From Cyanobium sp. FGCU6 (GTDB lineage: Bacteria; Cyanobacteriota; Cyanobacteriia; PCC-6307; Cyanobiaceae): DNA of 64,000 nucleotides. A program made the translations under genes and the position numbers. How positions within the stretch are numbered: position 1 is the stretch's first letter; each line of letters begins with the position of its first letter. This document shows positions 53,539 to 62,100 of this stretch, piece after piece. Location: the NCBI GenBank assembly GCA_024958655.1, contig JANWUR010000012.1, positions 53,213 to 117,212 of the forward strand, read 5' to 3'. The notes beneath the pieces are model-generated. The model did not search any database. It had not been told where the DNA came from and worked only from the letters and a program-made list of their open reading frames with translations.

Positions 53539-55576
53539 GGCTGTCTCCCCGTCAGCCCCTGCGCCGACTCCCGACGGCGCGAGCGACGTCCGTGCTTTGC
53601 CGTTTCAGTGGAACCTCCTGGCCTGGGCGGCGCTGGTGGGCACCCTGACCGGTCTGGCGGTGGTTGGCTTTCACGAGTTGCTGGGCTTCATCAACAACTT
53701 TCTCTTCGGCCCCTTCGTGGAGGGACTGCTGGTGGTGGGCCGCTCCTCCGGCGGCAGCCTGCCGACCACCGATCTGCCGGTGGTGGATCTCCCCCCCCTC
53801 GCCGAGGACAACGGAACGCCCCTCAAGGCCCTCCTGCAGCTCGGCCTCGGTGGTATCGGCCTGCTCCCCACGCCGCCGATCCTGCCCGACCCCCCACCCC
53901 CGGTGGTCGACACCAGCGCGCTCCCTGACTGGCTGGCCCTCTGGCCGGTGGTGGTGGTCCCCACCCTTGGCGGCCTTGCGGTAGGGCTGCTGCGAACGAT
54001 CGGCGGCAATCTCGGCCCGGGCCTGCCCAGCCTGATGGCCATGGCGGACGGTGCCCTGGCAGGGATTCCCAGGCTTCCCCTGCTGCGGCTGGTGGCGGCC
54101 TCTCTCAGCCTGGGCAGCGGTGCTTCCCTCGGCCCAGAGGGCCCGAGCGTGGAGAGTGGTGGCAACATCGGTCTGTGGGTGGCCCAGGGGGGACGCCTCT
54201 CGCCCGAGTCGCGCAAGGCACTTGTGGCGGCTGGTGTGGCGGCTGGTCTGGCGGCCGGCTTTAAGGCTCCGATCGCAGGCGTGTTCTTTGCCTTCGAAGG
54301 CAGTTTCAGCTCCGTGCCCGGTCGACCGAACCTGCGGGCGGTACTGGTGGCGGCGGTGGCCTCGGCCCTGGTCACCCAGCTCTGCCTCGGGGACACGCCG
54401 ATCCTGCGGCTTCCCGCTTACGAGGTGCGCTCACCCTGGGAGTTACCCCTTTATCTGGTGCTCGGTCTGCTGGCCAGTGTGATGTCGCTGGCGTTGGTGC
54501 GCCTGCTCGGCCTGGGGCGCGATGCCCGCCTTCAGGCGGTTCTGCGCCGCTTGCCCCCGGGACTGCCGACGGCCGTGGGCGGCGCCGCGGTCGGGGCGAT
54601 GGCCCTGGCTTTCCCCCAGGTGCTCGGGGTGGGGTACGACACGATCGAAGCCCTGCTCGGCAGCGACGGCGGCATTCCGCTGCTGACGCTGATGGCCCTG
54701 ATCGGCGTCAAGCTGCTGGCCACCACCGTCAGCAACGCCACCGGCTTCGTGGGTGGAGGCTTTGCCCCTTCTCTGTTCCTGGGTGCGGTGCTCGGTAATG
54801 CCTATGGACAACTCCTCGGCGAAGGGGGCCTGCAGCTGCCGGTGGCCGAGCCGCCTGCCTACGCCATGGTGGGGATGGCCGCCGTGCTGGCTGGCAGTGC
54901 CAGGGCGCCGCTCACAGCCCTGCTGCTTCTGTTTGAGCTTACCCGTGACATTCGCATCGTGTTGCCGCTGATGGCTGGCGCCGGTCTCAGCGCGGCCCTG
55001 GTGGAGCGGTGGCAAGGTCTTCAGGATCCCGGGCTTCTGGGGGCCGATCCGATCGAGGAGCAGCGCCGCGGCAAGCTGGCCACGATCCCGGTGGCCGAGG
55101 CCTTTGAACCCGACTCTCCTCTGGTGTTGCCGGCCGACATGGCAGCGGCTGCTGCCCTTGGCCGCCTGATCGATGCACATGGTCACTGTCTGATCGTGAG
55201 CGAGGGCCCGCATGCCGTGGGCCTGGTGACGCTGGCGGATCTGCAGAGGGGCCTCTCCGCAGTAGATGACAACACCAACCCTGTTTGCCTGGGCGACTGC
55301 CGTCGCAACGAACTGTTGTGGTTGCCGCTGTCGGCTTGGCTGGATCAGCTGGAGGATCAGCTGACTCCAGATGGCCTGCGCCAGATCCCGGTGTTTGATG
55401 TGCCTGCAGGAATCGCCGGCTATCTCCCGCATGGCCTTCCATCCGCGGGCCTCCCCCTGGTGGCTTTGCGGGGACTGGCGAGCAGAGATGGAATGGCCAG
55501 GGCCCTGGCACGCCGCCTTCAGGCGTCTGGGCTGGAGCAGGAAGACATCAGAGCTTCAGCGACCGGATCCGTCTGA
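53486..55576 (+). CDS. CLC-type chloride channel/transporter
   Basis: The 696-residue product (GTG 53486) is a CLC family protein with about ten to twelve membrane helices. The selectivity segments are visible as [21 protein letters not shown] (the GxEGP motif with its gating glutamate) and [13 protein letters not shown]. The internal proton-glutamate position following helix F (IIEE in transporters) reads AFEGSF, with only one Glu, so coupling may differ. A proline-rich stretch of about 80 residues ([17 protein letters not shown] and [17 protein letters not shown]) is inserted near the N-terminus. The C-terminal region has a CBS-like segment ([12 protein letters not shown]). A TTG at 53597 is an alternative start that would avoid the overlap with hemC. 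Confidence 0.85.
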   Translation: MPEPSWRRSLPPSGPRPEAVSPSAPAPTPDGASDVRALPFQWNLLAWAALVGTLTGLAVVGFHELLGFINNFLFGPFVEGLLVVGRSSGGSLPTTDLPVVDLPPLAEDNGTPLKALLQLGLGGIGLLPTPPILPDPPPPVVDTSALPDWLALWPVVVVPTLGGLAVGLLRTIGGNLGPGLPSLMAMADGALAGIPRLPLLRLVAASLSLGSGASLGPEGPSVESGGNIGLWVAQGGRLSPESRKALVAAGVAAGLAAGFKAPIAGVFFAFEGSFSSVPGRPNLRAVLVAAVASALVTQLCLGDTPILRLPAYEVRSPWELPLYLVLGLLASVMSLALVRLLGLGRDARLQAVLRRLPPGLPTAVGGAAVGAMALAFPQVLGVGYDTIEALLGSDGGIPLLTLMALIGVKLLATTVSNATGFVGGGFAPSLFLGAVLGNAYGQLLGEGGLQLPVAEPPAYAMVGMAAVLAGSARAPLTALLLLFELTRDIRIVLPLMAGAGLSAALVERWQGLQDPGLLGADPIEEQRRGKLATIPVAEAFEPDSPLVLPADMAAAAALGRLIDAHGHCLIVSEGPHAVGLVTLADLQRGLSAVDDNTNPVCLGDCRRNELLWLPLSAWLDQLEDQLTPDGLRQIPVFDVPAGIAGYLPHGLPSAGLPLVALRGLASRDGMARALARRLQASGLEQEDIRASATGSV

Positions 55577-55698
55577 CTGAGCAAGGTGAGAATCCGCTCC
55601 AGGTCGAGACGGGAGAGTTCCCCATCATGCCGCCACTTCAGGGCGGTGTTGTGGGGCGGGTGGGAAATCGGAGCAGGTCCCGGGTGACGGTCGGACAT
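55519..55698 (-). CDS. Small 59-residue hypothetical protein
   Basis: I translated this short minus-strand ORF by hand; it falls below the track's size limit. It reads MSDRHPGPAPISHPPHNTA, then LKWRHDGELSRLDLERIL, then [20 protein letters not shown], with an amphipathic helical C-terminal half. The composition is that of a soluble protein. It overlaps the CLC gene 3' end by 58 bases and is followed on the other side by a 142-base gap. I recognise no family; coding status rests on sequence character alone. Confidence 0.5.
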   Translation of the reverse strand: MSDRHPGPAPISHPPHNTALKWRHDGELSRLDLERILTLLSQTDPVAEALMSSCSSPDA

Positions 55699-55779
55699 GG
55701 AGGGGTGCGCGTAGGCCCTTGGGCACGGCGCCTGGCAATGAAGCCACCCTAGGGGTCTATACCTACTCGCCTGAGCAAT

Positions 55780-55818
55780 CGGGCGGGGATCTGCAGAATC
55801 TCTTCCGCTCCCCGCCCG
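55780..55818 (-). terminator. Possible stem-loop after the L,D-transpeptidase gene
   Basis: A 9-base GC-rich inverted repeat (CGGGCGGGG/CCCCGCCCG) with a 21-base loop begins about 23 bases past the L,D-transpeptidase stop codon on the minus strand. It fits a terminator stem, but the loop is long and no T-run follows. Confidence 0.4.
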
Positions 55819-55840
55819 TCGTGCCCGAATCGGCCAGCGA

Positions 55841-56470
55841 TCAGGGTTTGACGATCACCGGCGTGCCGACGTCGACCTGGTCGAACAGGAAGCGCACATG
55901 GGGGGTGAGCATTCGCACGCAGCCGTGCGACACCGCCTCCCGTCCCTTCACGGTCCACTCCCAGGCGGTTGGAGTGCCATGAATGCCGAACTGGTCCCTG
56001 GCAGTGGTGTGGAAGCCGATCCAGCGATCACCCAGCGGTCCCTGGGGGCCGATCGTGGGATTGTTCTTGCCGCTTTTGGTGCTCTGGTACTGCGGATTGA
56101 CCACCTTGTTGCGGACCTTGAACGTCCCGGTGGGAGTGGGCGTGGCGGGATCGCCGACGGCGACCGGCCAGCTTCCGACCACCTTGCCGTTATCCACCAG
56201 GCTGATGGTGCGCTTGCGCAGCTCCAGCACGATCTCCTTGGTGCTGGTGACGGCCGCGGTGGCAGGGGCAGCGGAGCCTGTACCGCTTTCGGGCGCCGGT
56301 GCCGCTGTGGGAACCGGCGGCGGAGCGGTGAGGGGGGCGCCGAGACTGCGGCTTGCCGCCGTGGTGGTCGTGCCGAGCTCCGCCGCCCCGAGGGGACCGG
56401 CGAGCAGGAGAACCCCGCCGCTGAGCGGGACGATCAGGGCACGCAGGAAGGAGGTGCGGGGCGAGGACAT
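55841..56470 (-). CDS. L,D-transpeptidase, secreted
   Basis: The product (209 residues from MSSPRTSFLRALIV) makes 3-3 peptidoglycan cross-links or links proteins to it. A signal peptide (LIVPLSGGVLLLAGPLGAAE) is followed by a Thr/Ala/Pro-rich linker to about residue 75, then the YkuD domain: EIVLELRKRTISLVDNGKVVGSWPVAVGDPATPTPTG, HTTARDQFGIHGT and the active site AVSHGCVRMLTPHVRFLFD with the catalytic Cys, His and Arg. The track's extra 27 residues upstream overlap nothing useful and were dropped. It is 32 bases downstream of ppa on the same strand. Confidence 0.92.
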   Translation of the reverse strand: MSSPRTSFLRALIVPLSGGVLLLAGPLGAAELGTTTTAASRSLGAPLTAPPPVPTAAPAPESGTGSAAPATAAVTSTKEIVLELRKRTISLVDNGKVVGSWPVAVGDPATPTPTGTFKVRNKVVNPQYQSTKSGKNNPTIGPQGPLGDRWIGFHTTARDQFGIHGTPTAWEWTVKGREAVSHGCVRMLTPHVRFLFDQVDVGTPVIVKP

Positions 56471-56502
56471 GGGCAACGGGATGGGGTGGTCAGGGAGGCG
56501 AA

Positions 56503-57090
56503 TCAGCCCACCAGTCTGGGGTCGATCGTCGTGGTATAGCGCGCCTCGCACTCCTTGACGATGCGCACGGCCTCGGTGGTGTCGAAGAAGCCATTGACAC
56601 GACAGGTGCCTGGCTTCTTAAGATCCTTGTAGTGCTCCCAGTAGTACTGGGTCTCCTTGAGCCAGTGGTCACCCAGCTGGGTGTAACTGGTGATGTGGTC
56701 CATGCGCTTGTCGTCGGCGAGCACGCCGATCACCTTGTCGTCGACCTCGCCGCCATCGTCGAAGGTCATGATGCCGATGATGCGGGCCTCGACCAGCGAG
56801 CCGGGGATGAGAGGTTCGGTGATGCCCACGATCTCGATGTCCAGGGGATCGCCGTCCTCGTCCCACGTGCGGGGGATGCAGCCGTAGGCGAAGGGATAGG
56901 CCAGCGAGGAGTAGCCCACACGATCGAGCTTCAGCTGGCCGGACTCGGTGATCAGCTCGTACTTGTTGATCGTTCCCGAGTTCAGCTCCACGATGGCGTT
57001 CAGCCGCAGCTCCACCTCGTCGGCGAAGGCCGGCAGCACGTGCAGCAGATTGAGCATCGTGCGGCTCGGTGCGTGGTCGATGTTCGCCAT
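56503..57090 (-). CDS. ppa: Inorganic pyrophosphatase (family I)
   Basis: Ppa hydrolyses pyrophosphate from biosynthetic reactions, driving them forward. The 195-residue product has the family I active-site signature: YSSLAYPFAYGCIPRTWDEDGDPLDIEIVG with its metal-binding acidic cluster near residues 68-80, VDDKVIGVLADDKRMDHI, and the lysine in HYKDLKKPGTCRVNGF. Length is typical. The start at 57090 gives MANIDHAPSRTMLNLL. It lies upstream of the L,D-transpeptidase on the minus strand and is divergent in function but may share the transcript. Confidence 0.96.
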   Translation of the reverse strand: MANIDHAPSRTMLNLLHVLPAFADEVELRLNAIVELNSGTINKYELITESGQLKLDRVGYSSLAYPFAYGCIPRTWDEDGDPLDIEIVGITEPLIPGSLVEARIIGIMTFDDGGEVDDKVIGVLADDKRMDHITSYTQLGDHWLKETQYYWEHYKDLKKPGTCRVNGFFDTTEAVRIVKECEARYTTTIDPRLVG

Positions 57091-57221
57091 GGGATCGGTT
57101 TGCGCCGGTGCATCTTACGAAGCGTCACGGGCGACCAAGGGCACCGGCGGTCAGCCTGTGAGCCGCTCCAGCCTCCTGGGCACGATTGCTCGGGACCCCC
57201 CTCGGATCGGGCGGGCTGGGT

Positions 57222-58814
57222 TCAGGGATTCCCGCTGAGCGCCTCGACCTTGTTCCGGAGGTAGGTGAGGAAAGGCCGGGTGCTCAGAGCACGACCCGAG
57301 ACGCGTTCGACGAGCTCCTCGCCGTTGACCGAACGGCCGAGGGGCCACACGCTGCCGGCCAGCCAAGCCTGGAGGCTGCTTTCCTCTCCGGCGCTGATCA
57401 GGTCCTGGATAGGTCCATTCTTCTGCTCAAAGGTCTCGGAGAGTTGGGCACTGATGAGATGGCCGAGGGCATAGGAAGGGAAATAGCCAAAAAGACCTTC
57501 AGCCCAATGGATGTCCTGAAGGCAGCCCTCCGAGTCTGTTGCGGGCTCCACACCCAGAAGTGCGAGCATCCGTTGGTTCCATTGCCCGGGCAGATCCTCC
57601 ACGGGCATGTCCTGCTCAAGCAGGGCGAGCTCCAGTTCAAAGCGCAGCACGATGTGGAGGCAGTAACTCAGCTCATCGGCCTCCACCCGGATCAGGCCGG
57701 GCTTGAGCGGGTTGAGGGCACGCCAGAAGCCGAGGGGCCCGCCCCATGGATCCGTGGCCGCCCCGGCTCCTGTCCCCTGGCAGAAGCGGGGATACCAGCG
57801 CTCGGCAAAGGCTCGGCTTCGTGCCACGCGGCATTCCCAGAACAGTGACTGCGATTCGTGCACCCCCATCGAGGTGGCCTCGCCCAGGGGCCAGGGAAAG
57901 TAGTGGTCGTCGGTGCGTGGTAGACCCTGCTCGTAGAGGGAATGGCCCCATTCATGGGCCGTGGCCAGGAACGACGAGAGCGGCTGGCCCGGCACCACGC
58001 GGGTGGTGATCCTGAAGTCGTGAGGGCCCACCGTGCAGGAGAAGGGGTGCGCAGAACGGGAACGTTGGCACCGGGAGTTGTCATAGCCCCAGCTGTCGAG
58101 GAGTTCGGCGCAGAGCTGTTCCTGCAGGGCCTCCGGTAGATCGGCTCTCTCCACGGCAACCGCCGGGGGGGCGGTCGGCGACGATGGGGCGCCCCCGGCC
58201 GCCACCTGCTCAAGCAGAGGGGGAAGTTCGGCCTTGAGCGGTGCGAACAGTTCGTCCAGTCGAGCCTTGCTGACATCCGGCTCGAATGGCTGGGCCAGGA
58301 TTTCCCAGGGGCTGCGCGGCACCGACTCGGCCGCGCTCAGCTGGCTCGCCTGTAGCTGCCGCAGGGCGATCAGTTCCTTGAGGGCAGGGGCAAAGGCGGC
58401 GAAGTCGTTGCGGCTGCGGGCGTCCTGCCAGATCGCATTGCCGCGCGACTGGGCCTGGGCCAGGGCGCCCACCAGGGCTGGATCGAGGCAGCGCTGGCGA
58501 TCCAGCTCCAGCCGCAGCAGCTGCAGGTTGCGGTGCTGCTCGGGTGGTGCATCGGCACCCAGCTCAGCCTCCGCGGCAGCAACCAGCTCGGCGTAGACAT
58601 CACTGCTCTGGCGCTCGTGCAGTTGACGGGCCAGCAGGGCCAGCTGCTCACCCCGCCAGGCGGCGCCAGCGGCTGGCATCACCGTGTTCTGGTCGTAATA
58701 GAGGGTGCTGCTGATTGAGCCCAGCAGACGGGTGTGGTGCAGGTGCTGGTGAAGCTGGGTGAAGGCGCTACCCGCTGCGGGCATGGAGGTGGAGGGAGCC
58801 GGTGACGCCAGCAT
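57222..58814 (-). CDS. M32 family metallocarboxypeptidase (carboxypeptidase Taq)
   Basis: This zinc metallocarboxypeptidase family trims C-terminal residues from peptides in the cytoplasm. The product (530 residues from ATG 58814) has all M32 motifs: SAHPFSCTVGPHDFRITTR (HPF and DxRxT), the zinc-binding TAHEWGHSLYEQGL (HExxH), GVHESQSLFWE (HES-type third ligand), LIRVEADELSYCLH and GCLQDIHWAEGLFGYFPSY near the C-terminus. No signal peptide is seen. The track extends upstream to 58871; the ATG at 58814 (MLASPAP) or one further in (MPAAGSAFTQL) is more likely. It is divergent from the secreted HExxH protein gene. Confidence 0.93.
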   Translation of the reverse strand: MLASPAPSTSMPAAGSAFTQLHQHLHHTRLLGSISSTLYYDQNTVMPAAGAAWRGEQLALLARQLHERQSSDVYAELVAAAEAELGADAPPEQHRNLQLLRLELDRQRCLDPALVGALAQAQSRGNAIWQDARSRNDFAAFAPALKELIALRQLQASQLSAAESVPRSPWEILAQPFEPDVSKARLDELFAPLKAELPPLLEQVAAGGAPSSPTAPPAVAVERADLPEALQEQLCAELLDSWGYDNSRCQRSRSAHPFSCTVGPHDFRITTRVVPGQPLSSFLATAHEWGHSLYEQGLPRTDDHYFPWPLGEATSMGVHESQSLFWECRVARSRAFAERWYPRFCQGTGAGAATDPWGGPLGFWRALNPLKPGLIRVEADELSYCLHIVLRFELELALLEQDMPVEDLPGQWNQRMLALLGVEPATDSEGCLQDIHWAEGLFGYFPSYALGHLISAQLSETFEQKNGPIQDLISAGEESSLQAWLAGSVWPLGRSVNGEELVERVSGRALSTRPFLTYLRNKVEALSGNP

Positions 58815-59009
58815 GACGCTGACCGTCGACCCATGACCCATCGCTTTGGTTGCCGACGCGAGGCGAATCACGCCGGTTCAATCCCAGGGAGGGAAGCAGC
58901 GAGGAGCCGTGGCCGGATGCGCAGGACGTGGCCACTGTGGGAAGAGGCCACCGACGATTCGGCTCCCTTCCAACGGAGCCGTGCCGCCGGCGCACTTCCG
59001 GATTCGCCG

Positions 59010-59528
59010 ATGTCCCGCCGTTCTCCCGTTCCGCTCCTCTGGGTCGCTGTTCTGTTGCTCAGTGCGCTGGCTCCGGCCATGGGCCGGGCTGCCAGCCTGG
59101 AGGACATCAAGCGACTGGAAGACCTGATCAATGCCTCAGGCACCAAGACCGTGGTCTCCGACAGCTGTCCGCCCGATCACGCCGGCTACTACGAGAGCGA
59201 TGGCAAGGCCACCGATCGCCTGGTGATCTGCCGCAACAACGTGAACCTCAGTGATGTTGAGGCGGTATGGGAGGTGATGGCCCACGAATCCACCCACATC
59301 ATGCAGGCCTGCACCGGCAGCACAGCCATCCCCGACGAGCTGATGCCCCGGACCTACCGGGAGCTGCAGACCATGGCGCCCCACTACGCCAAGCTCGTGG
59401 GACGCAGCTATGCGAGCGCCGACCAGCGGCTGGAGGCAGAGGCGTTCTGGATGGAGTTGCAGACGCCCCCGGTGGTCATCGATCTGTTCGAGCGCAATTG
59501 CGCCCGCTTCCTCCAGCCCCGGCGCTGA
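59010..59528 (+). CDS. Secreted protein with HExxH motif
   Basis: The 172-residue product has a signal peptide (LLWVAVLLLSALAPAMGRA), then a compact domain with the zincin-like motif WEVMAHESTHIMQACTG near residue 90, preceded by CPPDHAGYYESDGKATDRLVICRNNVNL and followed by a late RLEAEAFWMELQTPP in which a Glu could complete the zinc site. Four cysteines suggest two disulfides. I cannot name a peptidase family; the single HExxH with a downstream glutamate is suggestive of a small metalloprotease. It is transcribed away from the M32 gene, with a 195-base gap. A second secreted gene follows after 48 bases. Confidence 0.8.
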   Translation: MSRRSPVPLLWVAVLLLSALAPAMGRAASLEDIKRLEDLINASGTKTVVSDSCPPDHAGYYESDGKATDRLVICRNNVNLSDVEAVWEVMAHESTHIMQACTGSTAIPDELMPRTYRELQTMAPHYAKLVGRSYASADQRLEAEAFWMELQTPPVVIDLFERNCARFLQPRR

Positions 59529-59576
59529 GACCGGAGGGTCGGCCTAGCCTCCAGTGGGTCCGCCGCGCTCGCGTCG

Positions 59577-60194
59577 ATGTCCGCCCGTCTGCCGCGCATG
59601 CCGTTGCGCCTGCTGCTGCTCCTGCCGTTGCTGCTCTCCGGAGCTGCGGCGGAGGCAGCCGACCCCGAGACGCCTGCCACTCCAAAGGCCGGTGACATGA
59701 CGCCGGTGCCGGTGATGGCTCCGAATGGCGCAACCGGTACCACCCCACCCCTCAGCGGCAAGGAGCAGCAGGTGCTTGATCGCATCCGGCAGCTCAAGGC
59801 GCCCCGCTGGCGCAGCTTCGGCGTCTGCCGCTACGACTGGGGTGGGTGGCGGATGAGCGAGGCCGGGGTGAGGGCCACGGCCTCAGAATGCGGCGAACCG
59901 CCTGCGGCGAGCAGCGTGGCCGTGCACTGCGACACGCTGCGTGTGGCCCGCCGGATCGGTGAAGGACCATGGGAGCCCTGGCGACTCCCCCTGTCCACCG
60001 ACGAGTCGAAGATCCTGGGCGGCGAGGACCGGATGGTGGCCAGCCTTTGTGCCAACCTCACACCCTCGGCGCCTGCGACGCCGTCAGCCCCGGCGACAGG
60101 CGCCAAGGATGGCCAGACCCGTCCGCTCAAGTTGCCTCCCCCTGCAACCGCACCGGCCCCCACGGGCGCCAAGGCCCGCACCAAGGCGTTCTGA
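59577..60194 (+). CDS. Hypothetical secreted protein with Pro/Ala-rich tail
   Basis: The 205-residue product has a signal peptide (LRLLLLLPLLLSGAAAEAA), a Pro/Thr-rich linker, a central domain (about residues 65-155) containing WRSFGVCRYDWGGWRMSEAGVRAT, ECGEPPAASSVAVHCDTLRV and VASLCANL with four cysteines, and a long Ala/Pro/Lys tail. The cysteine pattern suggests disulfide bonding outside the cytoplasm. I recognise no family. It lies 48 bases after the HExxH protein and may be co-transcribed; it converges on the OsmC gene across 19 bases. Confidence 0.75.
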   Translation: MSARLPRMPLRLLLLLPLLLSGAAAEAADPETPATPKAGDMTPVPVMAPNGATGTTPPLSGKEQQVLDRIRQLKAPRWRSFGVCRYDWGGWRMSEAGVRATASECGEPPAASSVAVHCDTLRVARRIGEGPWEPWRLPLSTDESKILGGEDRMVASLCANLTPSAPATPSAPATGAKDGQTRPLKLPPPATAPAPTGAKARTKAF

Positions 60195-60213
60195 ACCCGG
60201 CCGTCGGGCGGGA

Positions 60214-60615
60214 TCAGTCCCAGTGCACGGTCATCGGCACGCTCCCCTCGAGGCTGCGTTTCACCGGGCAGACCTCGCCGGCACGGATCAGCAGAGCACG
60301 CTCCTTCTCGGTCAGGTGCGCGGGCAGGGTGATCCACACCTCCAGCGCGCCGATCCGGCGGTCGCCCTCGCTGGTCATGCGTTTCTCCACCCTCCCCTCA
60401 GCCCCCTCGAGGGCGATCCCATGGCGCTCGGCCACGATGCCCATGATCGTGAGGATGCAACTCACCAAGGCGGTGCCCACCAGATCGGTGGGCGAGAAGG
60501 ACGCGCCGCGCCCGTGGTTATCGAGGGGGGCATCGGTGATCAGTTCGGCGCCGGAGGCCTCATGCACGGCTCGGCTGCGGAGACTGCCTTCGTAGCGGCA
60601 GTGGACCAGGGTCAT
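60214..60615 (-). CDS. OsmC family peroxiredoxin-like protein
   Basis: OsmC/Ohr proteins reduce organic hydroperoxides through two cysteines. The 133-residue product has the standard fold with catalytic cysteines in ALVSCILTIMGIVAERHG and GEVCPVKRSLEG, together with the N-terminal DNHGRGASFSPTDLVG. The ATG at 60615 gives MTLVHCRYEGSLRSRAVH, the usual OsmC start; the 179-residue track version includes upstream sequence. Its start overlaps the DCC-family gene stop by four bases (ATGA), so both are coupled. Confidence 0.93.
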   Translation of the reverse strand: MTLVHCRYEGSLRSRAVHEASGAELITDAPLDNHGRGASFSPTDLVGTALVSCILTIMGIVAERHGIALEGAEGRVEKRMTSEGDRRIGALEVWITLPAHLTEKERALLIRAGEVCPVKRSLEGSVPMTVHWD

Positions 60616-61097
60616 GACGGGTGCACGGGGCTCCTCATGCTCGCGCCTTCTTCGATCGCCTGCCCCACATCTGGCAGCCGGCACTGCTCCCGGTCCCTGC
60701 AGAGGGCTTCCAGGGGCGGTCGGCCTGTGAGGTTCAGTCGCCAGCGGGCCCACAGGCGGTAGAGCCCATCGGCGAGCGGGGCGAGAACGGGCCAGCCCGT
60801 GGGGGCGTAGAGCCAGCCCAGGCCGATCAGGGCGTAGGCCCGCCGGAACGCGGCCACATCGCGCAGCACGGTGCCATCCGCCTCGAGCGCATGGATGCGC
60901 CCCATCGCCTCGCGGTAGCTGATGCCGCCATGGTCCGCCGGGTCGTAGTTCGGCGCGTCCACGTCGACGAAGGCCAGCCGGCGGCTCGCGCCGTTTTCCT
61001 GCCGGTCCCGCCGTTCCAGGACAGTCACCTCCCGCCGGCAGAGCGGACAGGCTCCGTCGTAGAGGAGGGTGAGCGCAGGGTGGTGAGACGCGCTCAT
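60612..61097 (-). CDS. DCC family thiol-disulfide oxidoreductase-like protein (DUF393)
   Basis: The 161-residue product has the DCC signature LLYDGACPLCRREVTVLERRD (DGxCxxC) near the N-terminus, then LAFVDVDAPNYDPADHGGISYREAMGRIHALEADGTVLRDVAAFRRAYALIGLGWL, typical of DUF393. These proteins are thioredoxin-like and may act on thiols; the target is unknown. Its stop overlaps the OsmC start as ATGA, linking the two redox proteins in one unit. The ATG at 61097 (MSASHHPAL) was chosen over the track's start. Confidence 0.92.
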   Translation of the reverse strand: MSASHHPALTLLYDGACPLCRREVTVLERRDRQENGASRRLAFVDVDAPNYDPADHGGISYREAMGRIHALEADGTVLRDVAAFRRAYALIGLGWLYAPTGWPVLAPLADGLYRLWARWRLNLTGRPPLEALCRDREQCRLPDVGQAIEEGASMRSPVHPS

Positions 61098-61180
61098 AGG
61101 CGGCGGCAGTGCGACAGAGGCGGCATGGGCGAGGAACCGCTGGGCCGATGCTATGCAGTTCAATCTCTCTCCCGCAGCCG

Positions 61181-61639
61181 ATGGCGCCCCTGCGTCAGAG
61201 CCTCCACCGCCTGAGCCTGCGCACCTCCGGGGCCGGCTTCACCGACATCACCACGGCCCTGAACCGGGAGATCGCCGCCAGCGGCCTCGACACCGGCGTC
61301 GCCGTGGTCGCCTGCCTCCATACCAGTGCCTCGCTCACGGTGAACGAGAACGCCGACCCACGGGTTCTGGCCGACCTGGCGGCCTACGTCCAGGCCCTGG
61401 TGCCGGAGGAAGGGGTGCGTCCGCTCAGCGGCCGTGGCGATCTCCGCCGCTGGGTTCACGACGATGAGGGTCCGGATGACATGCCGGCCCATGTGCGCAC
61501 CGCGCTGACCTGCAGCAGCCTCATCCAGTCGTTCCAGGGTGGGCGGCTGCTGCTCGGCACCTGGCAGGCGATCTATCTGTGGGAGCACCGCCGGGTCGGC
61601 AGCAACCGCCAGTTGTCGCTGCACCTGATCGGGGAGTGA
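61181..61639 (+). CDS. YjbQ family protein (UPF0047)
   Basis: The product (152 residues from [17 protein letters not shown]) has the YjbQ signature in full: [88 protein letters not shown]. Related proteins were reported to have thiamine-phosphate synthase-like activity, so the annotation secondary thiamine-phosphate synthase is common, but evidence is limited. The gene precedes the pterin dehydratase gene by 70 bases, with a small hairpin (GAGGAG/CTCCTC) between them. Confidence 0.93.
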   Translation: MAPLRQSLHRLSLRTSGAGFTDITTALNREIAASGLDTGVAVVACLHTSASLTVNENADPRVLADLAAYVQALVPEEGVRPLSGRGDLRRWVHDDEGPDDMPAHVRTALTCSSLIQSFQGGRLLLGTWQAIYLWEHRRVGSNRQLSLHLIGE

Positions 61640-61709
61640 GGAGGCAACGCCATCGCTCCTCCGGCCAGCAGCCCTAGCGTTTCGGATCCCTTGTCCGGCT
61701 TCCGCTGCC

Positions 61710-62009
61710 ATGAGTGCCCAACTCCTGGATGCTGCCGCGATCGCAGCCCTGGCCACCGATCTCCCCGACTGGTCGCTGGTGAACGGCAAGCTGCACCGGC
61801 AGTTCCGCTTCGCCGATTTCTCGGCCGCCTTCGGGTTCATGACCCGGGTGGCCCTGGCGGCTGAGACCCTCGGTCATCACCCGGAGTGGAGCAACGTCTG
61901 GAACAGGGTGAGCATCGACCTCACCACCCACGACACCGGCGGTCTTTCGAACCTCGACGTGGACCTGGCCCGCCGCATCGATGCCCTGCTGACCATAACG
62001 AATTGTTGA
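61710..62009 (+). CDS. Pterin-4a-carbinolamine dehydratase
   Basis: This enzyme recycles hydroxylated tetrahydropterins; in cyanobacteria it may work with pterin-dependent hydroxylases or as an assembly factor. The 99-residue product has the family pattern: [77 protein letters not shown], including the active-site HHPEW and THDTGGL. Start [14 protein letters not shown] fits the usual N-terminus. It is followed after 91 bases by the large secreted repeat protein. Confidence 0.95.
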   Translation: MSAQLLDAAAIAALATDLPDWSLVNGKLHRQFRFADFSAAFGFMTRVALAAETLGHHPEWSNVWNRVSIDLTTHDTGGLSNLDVDLARRIDALLTITNC

Positions 62010-62100
62010 ACCGTCATTCCGTTCTGCGGCCCATCCGCATCACCTGAGGGAATACGCATCCGTGTCTGTGACGATCCGGTGAGTGTTGTCTGGGATTTCC

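Noticed and set aside
55719-55982. 87-residue plus-strand ORF after the CLC gene
   Set aside because: Mostly antisense to the L,D-transpeptidase end and to the stem-loop; no homology seen.
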